Source: Hybos culiciformis (Eukaryota; Arthropoda; Insecta; Diptera; Hybotidae). Taken from it: a DNA stretch of 64,000 bases. Both the position numbers and the translations under genes were made by a program. The stretch is from positions 16,877,922 to 16,941,921 of the forward strand of contig OZ023273.1 in NCBI GenBank assembly GCA_964007475.1. Reading direction: 5' to 3'. Shown one piece after another: positions 13,601-28,400 of this stretch. Under the pieces are notes generated by a model, which searched no databases, was not told where the DNA came from, and saw only the letters and a program-made list of their open reading frames with translations. Positions within the stretch are counted from its first letter, which is position 1; each line of letters opens with the position of its first letter.

Positions 13601-15723
13601 TATGTATTTATAATGACAGATAACAAGTTTGTTAGATTCACTCTTGAATGCTTAGGTTTATGTATCAATTTATTCAACCAATTTATTATCAAAATGTCCT
13701 TAAAAATATCTCTACAATAATTTGTATTTAATATTAGAAAATAAGAAGCACTTAAAAAAATTAAAAAAGAAAATTTCACAATTTGATGTCAAAATAAGGG
13801 TATATATTGTACATTTAGAATATTTTGTGTTCATTCAATTAAAAGTATAAATAAATAATACTATATAAGTTTCGATAGGAGAAGATGGTTAAGTTTTAGA
13901 CAGCATTTGTTTTTCCCCGTTAAGATTATTTAAATTTATATTTTTTAATTACTACGAAGTAGAAAGTTTGCTTTGCGAATTAAAAATGGGATAATTATAA
14001 ATGTGATTCTTATAGAGATATAAGTTTTAAATGAAAAATACACAAATGCAATACATTGCATTGGGTTATTGAGTTAAATGAGATAAATCATCTAATGAGA
14101 CGTTATGTTATAATCGTACTATATACATAAAACTTCAAAAATATTCCATGTTTCAAGGTTTCAATATTTTTTTATTAATTTTCTGATTATTTTCCGCCGT
14201 CTTACATATTTTTTTATTTAAAAATTTTTGTTTTTTTTTTTTATTATAATAAGAATAGCAATTTAACTCTTTCAAGAAGATATAATCAAAATCGTTATTT
14301 TATCAATTTCATTCTTATATATGTTTTTCCTATTATTTTTTTTTTAATAAATAGAATTTAAATACACATGTATATGTATGTATATACATTACATTATTTA
14401 TGTCATATTATAAAAAATAGGTATCAAAAAGGATAAAATAATCTAATCCATGAAACATTGTCAAAAAAAAAAAATAATAAAATTATAATAATAATATAGA
14501 ATGATATTTAAAAAAAAAATTATTTATTTTTATATTCAACAACATTCCCTGCCCCTTCAGTCAATTGAATTGCTGTGATATTACAAAACATATAAATGAA
14601 AAAAAAAAAAAACAGAAGAGTAAACAAGTAATGAAAAGGTTTTTCATATATATATTTATTTAAGAAAAATAAAATAGAAATAAAGTACCCTAACACTAAT
14701 ATATAGACTAAATAAACACATATACATACATAATTTTATATATCCAAATGTATAAAAAAAAAAATATAGGTATATATATTGTTTGTACCTATGATGAGAA
14801 GAACATTTCGTAAACAACACATTTTGGTTTTCCTTCATGTTGTATACCTATGTTATATGAATATATTCTCGCTCTATATATACATTATGTACAAATAACA
14901 TATATGTATATATATAAATTTCTTTCAATAAATTAAGATAAATAGCTTTGGGTATATTTTTTTTAAAAAGCCTTTTAAAACTTTATCGTTTAAGATAAAA
15001 ATTCAATGTAAAGAAACAAAAAAAAAAAATAAAAATAAAAATAAATAAAATAAAATAAAGAAGTAAAAAAAAAAAAAAAATATAATTTTATTATTAAAAA
15101 TGCATTATGTCAAGCTTTAAAAAAAAATTTTGTTTTTTATGGAAAAAATAAAATTAGGAAAATTTATCAATAAAAACAAATTCAACACTTCTTCAAAAAT
15201 TTTAATAAAAAATTTAAATGTTTTTGCCTGTTATTTTATCATTTTATTATTGCTTTTATTTCAAATTTTATCCAATATGAAAGAAACATTATTAATTTTC
15301 CATAAAGTTAAATATTTTTAATGTGCATGTATATTTATATGGTGTTCCCAAAATAACTATCATTGATAAAAAATAGTATGAATTATACTCTTTTATACGC
15401 TTACATAACGATATAGGAATAATTGTTAATATTTAGCAAATGACTTTCTGTATAAGACGAATTTAAGAGTGCGGCTATAGATTTTTAATTACAATTTTTG
15501 AAAATTTTTAGTAATTTTGAAATTTATATACATACAAATACATAATATATTCTGTTAATATGTCGTAATCGGAAGTAAGTTAAAGTTAAAGAGCGTTTTG
15601 AATAAAACGAAAGGTGCTTACATTTCAACGTGTTGAATGGTCGTATAGATTCAAATTACAGAAAAGTTTAATATAACAAAATTGTTAGTAATCTAATATT
15701 ATTTCAGGATACATAAAGTGAGG
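1621..15723. other. Gene-poor A+T-rich DNA
   Basis: I see no coding exon, RNA gene or clear transposon in this 14 kb. It is full of homopolymer A and T runs and simple sequence: (TA)n at 5089-5102, (TTA)n at 5387-5413, and many TATGTACATA-like stretches. Two small patches are richer in G+C: 3590-3725 and 13250-13340; neither gives a convincing protein. Open frames of 60-90 codons here are rich in F, Y, I, K and N, as random A+T-rich DNA would be. It may be intergenic or part of a very long intron. Confidence 0.6.
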
Positions 15724-15861
15724 CTATTTTTCATAGTCAATTCTTAGAATATTACTCATATAAATTTGATAAATAATGCTTTTTTGAAAATAAAATGTCA
15801 AAAAAGCATTATTTATCAAATTTATATAAGTAATATTCTAGGAATTGACTATGAAAAATAG
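15724..15861. repeat. Long hairpin: 62-bp arms, 14-base loop
   Basis: Left arm 15724-15785 and right arm 15800-15861 are reverse complements at 60 of 62 positions, separated by only 14 bases. It has no coding content. It could be a foldback MITE reduced to its arms, or, if transcribed, a long hairpin RNA precursor. The near-perfect match implies recent origin or constraint. Confidence 0.85.
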
Positions 15862-18800
15862 ACAATTTTTGTAAAAAAAACGGAATCAAATAACATAAGG
15901 ATAAAGTTTTTTTTTTAACTGTGATTGTTCATTTAATAACATTTTCCCTTCAAATTAAGAAACTTAATTGGTCACATTTTTTATTTATTAAGTTCCAATG
16001 AAAAAGGTAAAGTTAAATTGTTTTTTGTTTTATTTTATTTTTTTTTTTATTTTCTTCGCAGTTCCAAAAAAATAATTTGTTTTTCTTTTCTTATTAAGTT
16101 TCATATAAATTTAAGGTAAAAAAAAAAGCATGTCGGATGGATAATGAAATCAGTTGTTCATATCTCAGTTTTTGACAATATCTCTTAATTACCTTCAGTT
16201 AAAGTTTTATGATTAAGATCGTTAAAACTTTTATTTTATTTATTTTTTAAGAAAAAATTCATTGAGAAATTTAATTTTCAAAAAGTTTTTCTATACTTTT
16301 ACCTGCTTTACATTAATATTTAAAAAGAAAATCGATTTTCCTGTTCTAAAAAAATTTAAGGAAATGAGTTCAATAGCTCGAAATATTTAAACAAATTGTC
16401 CTATGTATATTTTATTTTTTTTTTTTTTTTAGTTATTAATAGATTTATTTATGCTTTCTTTATAAGGTTGTATGTAATTTACGATTTTGTTTCCGGTCGA
16501 AAATTTCGCAATCAAATACATGTATATATATATGTACAAAGAATATTATAATATTAAAAGAAAGTATAGAATTTTAATAACGGTATTAATAAGAACTCAT
16601 TTCGGTCGGATCGAACTTCCATCTGAAATGCAAGATGCAAAAAATTGTTTTTAATCCATTTAAATAAGACTAAAACGTAAAAGAAGATAAATTTATTTTG
16701 AGTTTACACCCAATTACTACGAAAATGGATCCAATCTACAAGACCTTTCATTTTTGTGGTTTAACTCTATACTGATAACCGTAAACAGACATTATAAATG
16801 TATGTATTTAAACCACTAACCAATATCTCTGTTGAGTATGAATAATTTGATTTTCATTCAGTGGTGTAAAATTAACACAAAATATGGAATTCAGTAATCA
16901 ATATATTCTGTGAGCATTTACAACATCATCAGTCTGAATTCTAAGACAATCGATTTAGTTTTCCATAAATTGTTTCCAAAAAAAAAAGTAATATTTCAAA
17001 AATATTGGCATTCAATTATATATATTTTATACCATATACATTTCAATAATACACAAATATATCTATTAAAATACTAAAAAAAAAAAAAATACTCAGTCAT
17101 CCCAAAAGGACCTTCTCTGATTGATCAATTACCTAACAAATATAGACTAATTTCATTTTGTTAGTCGTATATAAATTATACCAAAATAATATTTATATCG
17201 CAATGAATCAAATTTGATTTTTATTTTCGGCTATAGAAATTTATGTGAGAAAAATATCTATTGGAAAAAAAATCACAAATAAAAAAAAAAATGTTTTCTT
17301 TAATTTAAGAATATTATCAAACCAACCAATTATCTATACTTACCGGGCTATACTTGAAAAATCATCAGAAATAATTTATTTATTTACATATTATTCTCAA
17401 TCGGGGGGAAAATATGTATGTACATAAATGACAAGAAATAATTTTTTCATTTCGATTTAAGTTGCATATTTTTTATTATACTTTTAATCTATCATAAAGT
17501 AGTGAAAATCCAGTTTTGAAAAATAAGAAAAATAGGGTCTACAACCAAAAACAAGTAAATTTAATTAAATAGAACCGTTTTCCCAATACTTGGTTGGTGA
17601 AAACTCTTGATAATATAATTAAAAGATTTTGTACAAATTACAAAATCTGAAAGCAATAGCTGCTATAGTAACTGATATCCTTTCAGAATTTTGATAGTTC
17701 TTTGAATTAAATTTTCATTATAAATTTTAGATTAAAAAGGTATAAAAGACTTTAGCTTTAGGTAAAATAATATATAAGATCTTTTCAATAAATACTTTAA
17801 TTCGAAAACAATGTTTTGTTCTCTGTTGACAAATTCCCCATTTCACAGAGAGAAATAAAAATTTATATAAATTCTATATATTTATATACAAATAATATTA
17901 AAAACTAGATAGGCATTCAAAGAGTTTAACATAAAAATTATTTCTGTACTATATATATTTTCCAGTGAAAATTCATGAAAATACTATTTCTATAATGCAA
18001 TCAAATCAAATCAAAGAAAATTCATTTAAAATGTAATTCGATCCATTTTCAGAGAAAAACATACACCCTAAATATATTTTCAGTAAATCAAATCTTTTTT
18101 TCGTGTATTTCTGTAATATCAACGAGTGTGTTATATTATGTGAGTACAAAATTTTTGTATCAAAAAAGTATTCTTTTTTTTTGTTTACAAAAATATTTTC
18201 AGGTATTTTGTATTTTTTTTTTTCCCTATTTCTTTATAAGATTAAAATCAGCTGGGAATGTTTTTTTTGTTAGATATATTAGATTTTTTTAGAAGTTATT
18301 CAAGCATGTAATGTTATAGAAAGAGTTTTCCTAGTCCTTCGGAATATATATTTATTATACCTTTTTTTTATTTTATTTTCAACATTATATATAATGTACA
18401 TATAATGAATGTATGTATATTTAAAATATACTTAAAAATTAGGTTAATAAATTTTATTGTTCGTTTTAACTTAAATATGTATATATTTTTTTACGTAGAT
18501 TTTCCTAACTCTCAGGAATGCATGAAATGTATACATAATATTCTTATTGTATAAAAGTTTTTATTTTTATTTTTTTTTCAACATGTATTCTTTTGATAAG
18601 AATTTAATTTTTCCACATCATAGTAAAAAAAAGAGAAAATACTGAAAAAAAATTTTCGGTTTTCTTTGGAACAGATTCGGAATTTTTCAAAATAAGTAGG
18701 ACTTTTTTTTTAATAAGATTGAATGCAATAATATATAAGTAAGTACAAATTTGTTAAGAAATGTTTTATTGATCGAAATGATGTCAAATCCTTTATAATT

Positions 18801-21800
18801 TATTGACGATGAAGCTTAAATTAATCATTCAATAATTTTATTTCTATTCCTGATTCCTGAATGGTATAGTTTTATGTTCGGAGTAAATCAGAAAGTATTT
18901 TGCATAGAAAAAATTACGGAATAATGTCTCCGAAAAAAAATTTAATAACTCTTTGTATAAAGAAAATATTATGTGATATAAAAAAAAAATTCTTTACGTG
19001 AAAATTTTTATCATTTAGTCTTCATAATGTTGAAAACATCATGCTCATAATAAATTTTAATGCAAAACATCAAAGCAAGAATTATTTGAAATTATTTTGA
19101 GATTTTGATGCTGCGAGGCAAAGAAGCACTAAAAAGAAATATATACACAAAAATTACACGGATTTTAAACTATTATTACGTTTTTTTTTTCAGGAAATAA
19201 GAAAGAAAATAAATATATAGTTAGAAGTACATGTAGTATGTATACATATTTTTCCTTAAAAATGTTTCATAAATCTAAAGTTTTTAAGTACCAAAATATA
19301 ATTATGAAAACTAAGCAAAAAATTGTTTAGTGGATATAAAAAAAAAAGTCTTTAACTAAATATTTCTATCTCCGTACTTAACTAATTTTTTGGTAAATGT
19401 ATAAAGAGTTTTGCAATTAAAAAATGTCCGCTTGATTTAAAATAACTATTTCTCGTTCGAACTAAATTTTATAACTAATAGTCTATTGCATGTACATCGT
19501 ACAGTTCCATGTCAAATAAAATTAAAAACCACAAAGAAATTTCAGACTTTATGATATTTTTCTTATTCCAAGTTTTCGAACTACGAATTTCAAATTTTAT
19601 TTCAAATTTTTTTTTTTTCAATTTGATTAAACACAATTCGTTCACAGTCAGTCAAGGAATATTTTAAATTTTTTTACTATAATAGTACATAAAAAAATTT
19701 CGTCTTTAATTTTGAAAAATATGCTGTGTGTAAATGTATAACAACATTGTACAAATGTATAAAAATCTTTCTAAACCACAAACCCAGGAATAATGACTTA
19801 AAAGAAAATTATTTTCATATCCAATTATAAAAATTGAAATAATTTCAGTCCCAGCTGATAAATTTTTAGTAAGTGTTTAAAATGTCCGTAGAAAAGAAAA
19901 AAATTAGATTTTTTTTTTCCCCTAGAAAATATAACATTTATTTTTGTCTTCTTTGTTGTCAAATCCCATTAAAAGATTTCAATTCATAAAATTCTTAATT
20001 TTTTTAACATAAATAATACTCAGAAAATCAAAAAAATTTTCAATGAGTCTGTCTTTTTATTGCTGCAATTTTATTTTATTTTATTTTTATATTTTCATTT
20101 TTTGTTTTTTTTTTTTTCAGATCTTTAATTGTGCGATTTATATAAAATGCTAATTAGAGAATTATTATTTTAAAAATATTTCATAGTGAACAGATTAAAA
20201 TTAACATAAAAAAAGGAAAACTCTTCTGCTCATTTAGCGCCATTATTTTTATTTTTATATACAAAAACATTTTAAGTCGTTTTTTCTGGGAACTGACTCT
20301 GAGCTCTAACAAAGTCAAAGCAAATAGAATTATTATTATAGGTTTCAAAAAGATATAAAGTTAATGACAACCCTCACAGCACCAACATAAACTATATATT
20401 ATCAAAGAAGTATTTTAAAAATTCTTCGAATACGTTTATTATGAGATTATAGTTTCTTTCAAATATTGAAAGAAAATATTGTGTGGAAAGAAATTCAATA
20501 AATTTAAGAAAATCTGTAAAAAAAATATTTAGTTTTATCTTTTTAGACTTTATATTGGAATGGGATTTTAAATAGATGTTTATTAAGTACCTGTATAATA
20601 TTTTTATTTTATGTTATTCATAAAGTCATCGACAATGTTTAGAAATATTAAATGGAAATTTCCGTTGAATTTTTTTCAGCATTTTTCGATAAAAAATATC
20701 ATAGCCCACAAATATCTAAATCTAAACATTATAGGACTATCCTTCAGTCAAGGTGAAAAAAATATAAAATGAGTAAATACGCTTTAAAGTTTAAAGCAAA
20801 AGTTCTAAATAAAAATTTAATTTCATGATTGCCGATTTCATGAACAGCCGATTTTGCATATAAATTTTGACATTCGAAAGTTAGTGGAGTTCACTATTTT
20901 TTAAAAACAAACTTTTCTCTATTTAACTAAAAAGTCGTCATACCTTTTCATTTGATGACGATGTTGTTAAGAAATATTTAACCACCCATTATATGGAACA
21001 TAATATATTGTCTTCAGAACTGAAGATGTGCACAAAATTTCAAAAAGATCGGATATCGGGAAGTAGTCGAAAAATCAATCACAAGAATTGTCCCAAACAG
21101 AAACGAATCGAAGTTAAATAAAAGTTTGTAAAAAAAAAAACTAAATATATATCAAACTTTCAATGTTCTTAAGGTAAATACTTCACTTCGAAAGATTTTC
21201 TAAATCGTGTTGAGGCAACTTGAAGAAGCTATGAAAATCTCCCAAAATATATAAAAAAAAATATTAACAATAAAAATAGCTTACTCTTGGGAAATAAATT
21301 TATAACATTTCAGAATAAAATATAAACATCTATAAGTAGTACATCATTTTTTTTCCTGAAGAATAAACATAATAAATCATTGTTACTAGAAGTTGTAATT
21401 TTTTTTTCCTCTCTCCAATTTTTTATGTCGGTTAGAAATATTATGTATAAAAGGCTTTTTATTCTAAATTTTTAATAGAGAGCTAAAAACCCATTTTGTT
21501 GAATAATAGGTATTAAGTACATTAAATAATGCCATTTCTTATCAGGTATTCTTTAATCCCATAAAATTATTATGCTTTTAAAAATATGTACTAGATTGGT
21601 TAGCCCATACCATAAATGTATTCTCTTTATTTTCCAATTAAATTGATAAAACTTTAATTCTATGTGAATTTGCATACAAGATAGAATTTTATCAATAACG
21701 AGCCTACACCATAAAATCAATAAAAAAAAAAAAATTTATTTTAAATATTTTAATAAAATATTAAAGGAAATACATTATGATAATTTAAAATTTGTGAGAT

Positions 21801-24800
21801 AATTTAAACGAAATTTATTGACATTATAAACGAGGTGAATTAAAGTCTCGGGAAATTTCAACGTGTATATGTGTAATGTATGAACTCAATGATGTATGTA
21901 TGATATACAAAAATTAAATTAAAAATATTATTGAAAATATTTATAAATGTTTCTTATTGTTTTATATAATTTTCACTTTGGTTAAATTTATGAATTATTT
22001 TAATGCTCTAGGGTGATTTAAATAGGAATTAAATTGTTTATGCTCAGACTTAAAAATTAGGTTTCTAATCTCTATTTTAATTTTTTTTTTGTTTTCAACT
22101 GATGTCTGCTTTTTAAAAGATATATGTATAACTTGGAGCATTTTTCTCCCGTTCTTCCAATGTAGAATTATGTATTTCTAAAAACTTTCTTTTGTACTGT
22201 ATATGTCCCAAAAAGATCATTACCGTTTTGACTTTTAGGTTATTATATGAATATCTATCTTTGACAAGGGGTTGAAAATTTGTACAAATTGATAAATTAT
22301 TTTTTGAGGACTTCTTTGGCCAAAAACTATTAAATTTCCATTACTTTGATTTTTGCAAAATATTATGTTTAAAAAACAAAAGCAACATTTATCTTGAATT
22401 TTTTTTATTCTCTAATATAATTGATTTCCTTTCTACCTAATTTTAATTTTTCAATTAAAAAAAATTGTATAAATAGCTTATAAAAAAAAGGACAAATAAA
22501 AGTATTTTAATTAGTGGGTAATCAATAAAGAAAAATTTTTCTTACAAAATTTTAAGGACATTAAAGAAAATACTTTTACCTAATGTCCTTTAATATCTTT
22601 TGCGTTTTTCTTTTGTGTTATTTTCCTCTTTCTCTTGTCCATAAAAAAAAATGAAAATGTTCAACCATCCAAGATTCAGATATTTTAATTCAATGAAAAT
22701 AAGAAAAATAAGTTAATAAAAAATAAAAATAAATTAAATATATTACACACATTTAGGAGCGTTAATATTTATTAATTCAAGCAGTAAATTATTGTTTGTA
22801 ATCTCAGCATAAATATAATATTTATTTTATTTAGTTTTTTGTTTCAAAATTGCTCCAAAAAAGATATTTTTCTGCCAAAAAAAAGGATTAATTATTATTT
22901 TTTGTATGTATTAATTAATAAGAATTAAATTATTATTAATTTTGATAACAATTTTCTATTTCACTAACGTGCAGGCGTATAAATTTATTTATTTATTTTT
23001 TATGGAATTCTTTAATTTACGAACGATTTGAATTTGTTATATTATGAGTACGCATAAATTGAAGTACATATATAATTTCGAACTTTTATAAAATTTTTTC
23101 CTAAATGTATACATTCAAGAACATGTTAAGAGTTATTTTTATTTTTAGTTTTTATTTTATAAAAAACCCTTACTTCCTCCACTTGAAAAATTTTGTGTAA
23201 AAATAAATTTTTCGTTTATGTAGAAAATATTTATAATTTTTAAATATTAGGTATGTACTTAACTAATATTTCTCATGTTGAAACTAACCCAAATAAATCA
23301 TTTTTCAAACAGAACTCTAACTATTCATTACAAATTTACAATAGAAATCATTTCATTTCAAACAATATTGTTACAATTTTATACTTAAGTAAGCAGAAAA
23401 TCGATTTAAAAAGTGATAAGGTCAAAAGTGAATTTAACATTAAAAATATGATTTGGGTATTTGTTGTAGTGAAAATTTTCTAACAAACATAAGTTAAAAA
23501 AAAAAAAAAATTATCAATAAATTTGGCTAAGAGAATTTTTTCAAACATAATCTATCTTATTAAAATTATATGGCTTAAATGTATATTATTGCCGATATTT
23601 CAATTGAAAAAAAGAACAAATTGATTGAACTTCAGATAAAGACTAAAATCTAGAGTTTAGTTAGACATAGTTGCCATTAAATTCTCTATTTTACTTAGGT
23701 ACATTTTTTTTACTTAAGCGAATCATTTTCAAAATTATTTAGAGCAGATTGGTTGATTACTAAGAGGAGAAGTTGCACAAAAATTGACATAAATTTGTGT
23801 CAATGTAGCGAATTCGGGCAGTTCATACAACACTGCACAAACTGATGAAGATCATTATTGTAATTGTTTATTTTATTTCTAAGTTTCCAGCATTTCTGAA
23901 AATTTATTAAATATTAAATTTTCTAGTGTTAATATATTGATAAACTTTCAATATGTGTGCACATATTTTTTAAAATTATACCCTTTGAGAATTATTTATT
24001 TAATAATTTAAGAATAAAAATTATCTAATATATTTAAAATATTTTTATTTAAACGTTTTAGATTTTTTTTAAACATTAAACTCTTGTCAATTTAACCATC
24101 TGAAATCTGATTATAATATTAATATTTTAACTAATGTGATAAAAAAAAATAATAACTCAACTTCATAATTATAAATTTATTTGCGAGTATTATGTACAGC
24201 ATATGCATGATCGTACATACAGAATAATTCTACTCTTTTGACACATTTAAAAAAAAAAAAATTGCAATTTATGATATGAAAACTCATTATACGAATTAAA
24301 TCCTTCCTTTCAATATAAAATTTTTAATGAAAAAAAATATATTTATGTTTTCAGATAAAAAACATGATTGTAATTTGGAAAATAAATAAATGTAAATGTT
24401 TTTCTTATGCTTGAAATATTATAATAATTTATTATTATTACATCCTCAATATGACTTGGTCGGAGGTCTAACGCAAAATAATATAATATTATATTATTAC
24501 TTATTTAAATATTGATTTTTATTCATTAAAGATATTGAAAAAGAGTCCTAGTATTTATTTTATTTAATTATTTCTTATGTAAAAGGAAATTGAAAATATA
24601 TACTATACTTCATTTTGATCGACATTTCAAAAATAAATTTAATGTTTTGTTTACACGTAATATAAAATGAATGGAAAATTATTGACAATCAATACGTTAT
24701 ATTTATACATTGATTGTTTTAAACTGATATGCATATTATGTATTTTTTGGAAATAGAAATTTATGTTCAAAGTAAAAAAAAAATTAAAGTTAAACATATA

Positions 24801-25254
24801 AAAAATAAAGATCAATAATCTCACGAGAAAATGTTTATGAAGTAATTTAATATCCATTCGCAAATTTAAAATTTTATTGCTTAAATTTTAATGAAGGCAG
24901 GCACTAAAAAAAATAAAAAGAACGAATAAACATCGAATTTTCTTTTATCTGTTCTTGATAATTGGTAATTTTAATTTATATTAATTGATATCTCTGTATT
25001 TAAAATTCTTTTTAATTGAATAAAATAATTTTTTTTTTAATCGTAGTATAATTAATTATTTACTTTTCTTTGTCTAAATTTCTTTAAGCTTGCGTAAGTA
25101 TAAATCTATCAATGTTATTTATTACTAATGAAGGCGAAGTATACGGCGAATTATACCATTAGAAGGTTTTATTTTTCAAAATACAAAATAATAAAAAATA
25201 TATTTATATTTTTTTGACCTGTGATTAACCCGACTATCCAGTCAGCTATCTTAT

Positions 25255-25431
25255 ATGTACTGCGAAGATTTAAATCGTGCCAGTAATGAAGATAGAAAAT
25301 TGATATTGACAGTGAATGAAATAATAAAAATATATTCGACTTTGTTCAAATGGGTAAAATTCTTGTCCATCCTCCAGCACAGGAAATTAAAAAGGAAAAA
25401 TTTAAACTATTCATTTAAAAAAAAACTATAG
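25255..25431 (+). CDS. Weak candidate small ORF or exon remnant, 58 codons
   Basis: Seen: an ATG-to-TAG frame whose first 20 codons are more mixed in composition than chance frames nearby (M-Y-C-E-D-L-N-R-A-S-N-E-D-R-K...). A CAG that could act as a splice acceptor lies just upstream (...CTATCCAG) and a GGGTAAAA donor-like site lies inside after F-K-W. The tail is lysine-rich and looks non-coding. I do not recognise a family. It could be a genuine small ORF, an isolated exon, a decayed transposon frame or chance; chance is quite possible. Confidence 0.15.
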   Translation: MYCEDLNRASNEDRKLILTVNEIIKIYSTLFKWVKFLSILQHRKLKRKNLNYSFKKKL

Positions 25432-28400
25432 GTATGAGTGCAAGTATGTCTGTTCCAGATATAATTATATTTTGTTGTAGACTAAAAAAACAATTTCTAT
25501 TAAATACATTAAGATCGAAATTATAAAGATAAAATTTTATTGTACAAACTTTTAATTTTTTATTACTAAACTTTTTACTTTTTTTTTTTTAAATTTAACT
25601 GATATTTACTATTAGTATATTAATACAGGTATATTACATATATAAGAATTTTTAAGATATAATTTTTATTTTATTTTATGTATATTAATTTATTTTTTTT
25701 TTATTCAACAGCACTAAATTGTAAATTTTAATTTAAAAATTTTTTTTTCTCCTTAAAATTTATTTAAAATTTTTTGTTATATAGTAATTAATTTTTTTTT
25801 AAATTATATATTAAAGTTGTTAATTTTTCACTTCTACTATATATATTTCCCTTCAAAAATATAATATAATATTCACATCCTTTTATGACGGTAAACTTTA
25901 AGTTTTACACAATAATAAAAGATTTATTTTGTTCTTGTGGATATCATGGAAACACAAAAACAGATTCTTTTTTTTTTATTCTATTTTAAAGAGGAAGAAC
26001 AAAAAAACCGATTCGTACAAAATTTTTAGATCAATTGTACTTTCCAGATAGAATGTTTATACCGGAATGATAATAACTTTTCTGATTTTCTTATTATTTA
26101 AAAATTTTCTTTTTTTTTGTTGTTGTAAATATACCAATTTTAAAAAAAAAAAAATAACAAAACTTTATTCTCTTTTATCTCTCAAAGTATTTTCTGACTC
26201 AATTTCATTTTTGAGTAACATTTTTCTAATTTGTGAATGAAATTCATTTTTATATACATGAAATAGATTTGCTCATAAAAAATATTTATGAATGAGAAAT
26301 GGTATATAGTAAGTGTATCCTTATGAATTTAACCCAAGGGACATAAACTTAACAGAGGAAATTGTTTTTTATGAAATATTTAAATGGTAATTACTAGAAT
26401 TAGAATAGATAAAACTGAAATATTTAGTTTATAAAACTACATTAATTTGTTCGAAATTTTACAAATAATAATAATATGTGTTGAAATTAATTTTTAAAAA
26501 AAATAGTTATATGTATCTTAACAGACAATTATATCATATTCCTTGCTAGAATGTTGGATATTTTTAAATTTTAGAGAACAATTATTACTCTTGGTAAATA
26601 TGCCGCTGTAGTACAGTTTATGTTGCAATTAATTCTTGTAAATAATTAATATAATAGTCTAAATGTTAACAGAAATGTCTCTCTTTATTTTTGCTGAAAC
26701 CTAGAGAAGCGTAAGATTTCTGATAAATTATTTGATGATCTTATATTATATAACAGAAAATTATTTCCTGTAAACTGTATGGATTATTTTTTATATAATT
26801 CGCTCTATATATATATACATTTATTTATAGACTTGAATATTAAATTATCTTATTTACTCATTTAAATAGGACATTAACACCATTTTTCCTGCTTAAAAAG
26901 AGAAAAGAATCTGATTTTGACTCAAAAAAGCTTCCAAATAGATATAAGCTTTTAATTTTTAGAGTCAAGAAATTAAAATGTATATGTAGAAATGTACATG
27001 TGTACATTATACAGAGAAAACATGCAACAGACATATTTTTGATAGATTTTTGAAATGTGTTATGTAATTTACAAAAAGTTATCAGTACTTAAAATTATCT
27101 TTAAAAAAAACTCTCAAATTACTTTTTCGTGGTAATAAGATATAATTGAAATTCATTTTGGAAATTAATTTTTTTTTACTCTTTTTTTTTTTTTGAAAAA
27201 TGTTTAGGTAATGTATAGGTATAAAATAGTAAAATATAAATTTTTCGTGGTTTTAAAATTTAATGAAATTTAATATCGAATAATTTTTTAACGATTCGCG
27301 ATATAAATAACATTAATCAATATTTCATTGCTACCTTTTTTTAAATGAAAATTAAAAATTCACTAATCCTATTTCACTTAGTGGAAAACGTTAATTTCAC
27401 TACTTAGTCTTAATTAGTCAAATATATATATTTATATAATACCAAGTTGTAGTTTTTACATGTTATAAATTGAAAATATTACTTAATCGATGAAATCCTG
27501 TAATGAAAATTTTATTTTTACATATTACTGTGTACTTACAAACATTTCGTATTCATGATTACTTACATGAAAATTATTTTGATTATTATGTAAAAATAAA
27601 AAAAAAAAACATAAAACTTAACAAAAAGAAAATGTGTGTCAAATGTAAAGAAAATGTGTGTCAAATTTTTACGTTGTTTTTAATTTCTCTTAAGCTTTTC
27701 TTCTAATTTTTTTATTATTATTTAACACATTTACAATTTTAATATACTGCAAAATACAAACTGCTGCTTTAATTAATTGAATCCCCATGGCTAATATTCA
27801 CATTTCACTTAATAAGATTTTTCCCCCTAGTGAAAATGATAATAAAAATAATAAAAAAAAATATATTATTTTCTTTTCTTTTAAATTCCATTTAAATTGG
27901 TTTCGCTTTTGACTTCCTTTTATTTATTTTTATTTTTTTTGAATGAAAAGATCTGTGAATTTTCGTTAATTAAATAGTAAAACCCATTAGGCTTATTATG
28001 TTGTGTATGTATGTTTTGTTTTCTATTTCGTTGGTTCTTTCTTATATTAAATATTTTGATGTTAATGGATTTTTTGAAAACAAACAAAATTAAGAACCAC
28101 ATTTGTTTGTCCGATTCGTTTACAGAGGTAAATTTTTTATAGAATTTAATTTGTTTAATTAAAATTTATAAATTTGCTGTCAAAATTTGTTCTATCATAG
28201 ACGAGGATGTGTTGTGTTATCTGTGGATCTTTGTTCATTGCTTTTAAAACAAAATCTTCTTTGTTTTTATACTTATTGGGTTTAATTAGTATAGTAACGA
28301 TATGTTTTCACTTAATTTTTTTTTATTATACTATTAAAACATTTAAGAAGATATTCTCGATATAAATACATACAGCTTCCTTTTTTATGTAACGCCTTTT

